The notes under the pieces are model-generated. The model did no database searches and was not told the origin of the DNA. It saw only the letters and a list, made by a program, of their open reading frames with translations. Shown here one piece after another: positions 8,656 through 9,028 of a stretch of DNA of 9,028 bases. The stretch is from the NCBI GenBank assembly GCA_009782695.1, contig WRIO01000026.1, forward strand, positions 1-9,028, in the 5' to 3' direction. The DNA is from Candidatus Cloacimonadota bacterium (lineage in GTDB: Bacteria > Cloacimonadota > Cloacimonadia > Cloacimonadales > WRIO01). The first letter of the stretch is position 1. Every line of letters starts with the position of its first letter. The position numbers and the translations under genes were made by a program.

Positions 8656-8665
8656 CCCCCTCCCC
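8656..8665 (-). promoter_or_regulatory. Probable ribosome binding site for the extended AtpI start
   Basis: Minus-strand GGGGAGGGGG lies five bases before an in-frame ATC (8650-8648) and more than 60 bases before the TTG at 8587. The purine tract is the only good Shine-Dalgarno upstream of the atpI frame, which favours initiation near 8650. Confidence 0.45.
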
Positions 8666-8704
8666 TAAAAGTCTCTTTTTTAGACCTGTTTGGGTCTTTT
8701 TATC

Positions 8705-8735
8705 CTAAACTACTTACTGAGCTTTTTGTTTCAAA
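8705..8735 (-). promoter_or_regulatory. Candidate operon promoter (TTTG-N19-TAGTTTAG)
   Basis: On the minus strand TTTG (8735-8732) and TAGTTTAG (8712-8705) are separated by 19 bases. This is one mismatch from the Bacteroidota housekeeping form TTTG-N19-TAnnTTTG. A start of transcription near 8699 would give a leader of about 50 bases to the purine-rich ribosome site region. The same bases fit a sigma-70 consensus poorly (TTGAAA with a weak -10). The call depends on host lineage. Confidence 0.35.
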
Positions 8736-9028
8736 ATAAATGGTACCCACTTGCTTTTTGGGGTAAATCATATTTCTAAGGGAAGGTAACACTAACTTCT
8801 CTGGGAATTACTAGTTACGGATGATAAATAACAAATTATGATGTCCTTGGGACAGATATTGTCGTAGATAAGGAAAACTTGTGCTTTTTGTATATTCCAT
8901 CGCCGTCATTCAGAGCGAAACGAAGAATCCAGAAATTCCCATCCAACGCCACATTAAAAAAGTTTTCACCGCAGATAATGAAAATAAGGGGTTTCGGACG
9001 GGTCGTAATTCCCCTCCACCACGAAGCG
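8713..9028. other. Gene-free region upstream of the operon
   Basis: No open frame of useful length, RNA gene or second promoter of good quality is visible on either strand. The composition changes along it: AT-rich near the operon, more GC-rich at the right edge (8990-9028). It contains a 27-base sequence (8904-8930) that looks like a dispersed intergenic repeat. The right edge may belong to a further repeat or to a neighbouring unit outside the window. Confidence 0.5.
8904..8930. repeat. Dispersed-repeat-like element (CGTCATTCAGAGCGAAACGA...)
   Basis: The 27 bases read CGTCATTCAGAGCGAA followed by ACGAAGAATCC, with ATTC/GAAT ends. From memory this resembles a short intergenic sequence repeated in many unrelated bacterial genomes (GTCATTCTGAGCGAAGCGAAGAATC type). 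Only one copy is in the window, so the repeat status rests on recalled similarity. Confidence 0.4.

Noticed and set aside
8682..8697. Plus-strand intrinsic terminator (AGACC loop GGTCT then TTTT)
   Set aside because: Stem of only five pairs and no plus-strand gene upstream in the window; it also lies in the presumed operon leader, where it could be chance.

Overview
The window holds one complete F-type (F1Fo) ATP synthase operon on the minus strand, read from right to left: atpI-like, atpB (a), atpE (a fused triple-hairpin c), a second atpE (a single-hairpin c), atpF (b), atpH (delta), atpA (alpha), atpG (gamma), atpD (beta), atpC (epsilon). A ~380-base gene-free upstream region (from about 8651) lies on the right. 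A ~530-base repeat-bearing spacer and the first 39 codons of an unidentified minus-strand gene lie on the left.

The source is a bacterium using the standard code: TGA is a genuine stop in the atpI/atpB ATGA overlap, and the other stops are TAA or TAG. Shine-Dalgarno sites are good. Base composition is moderately AT-rich. Two sites resemble the TTTG-N~19-TAnnTTTG promoter type of Bacteroidota, and subunit a has a long N-terminal extension of a kind seen in Bacteroidota/Chlorobi relatives. A FCB-group anaerobe is a reasonable but weak guess; no phylum is proven by this sequence.

The unusual part is the rotor. The first c gene encodes 249 residues made of three F-type c hairpins in tandem. Hairpin 1 has the two-carboxylate ion site (E29 + E62). 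Hairpin 2 has lost the ion carboxylate (Q146, with S113 at the partner position). Hairpin 3 keeps the essential carboxylate (E233) but has V200 at the partner position. An adjacent gene encodes an 89-residue single-hairpin c (E39 + E72) that closely resembles hairpin 3. A rotor that includes the triple protein would carry fewer ion sites than hairpins, and could be a mixed ring. The ET pair plus the second carboxylate resembles Na+-coupled c-rings such as that of Fusobacterium nucleatum, so Na+ coupling is plausible.

Most cistrons are tightly packed (overlapping by 4 bases or 3-22 bases apart). Three wider spacers each contain a stem-loop: between the two c genes, after the single c gene, and between atpH and atpA. 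These are good places to set different subunit dosages (many c, two b, three alpha/beta). A possible internal promoter also lies in front of the F1 genes. The F1 subunits look fully functional: Walker A and B motifs, the arginine finger and DELSEED are intact. Subunit a keeps its essential arginine. The anomalies are therefore in the membrane rotor, in the start of atpI, and in the repeats flanking the operon.
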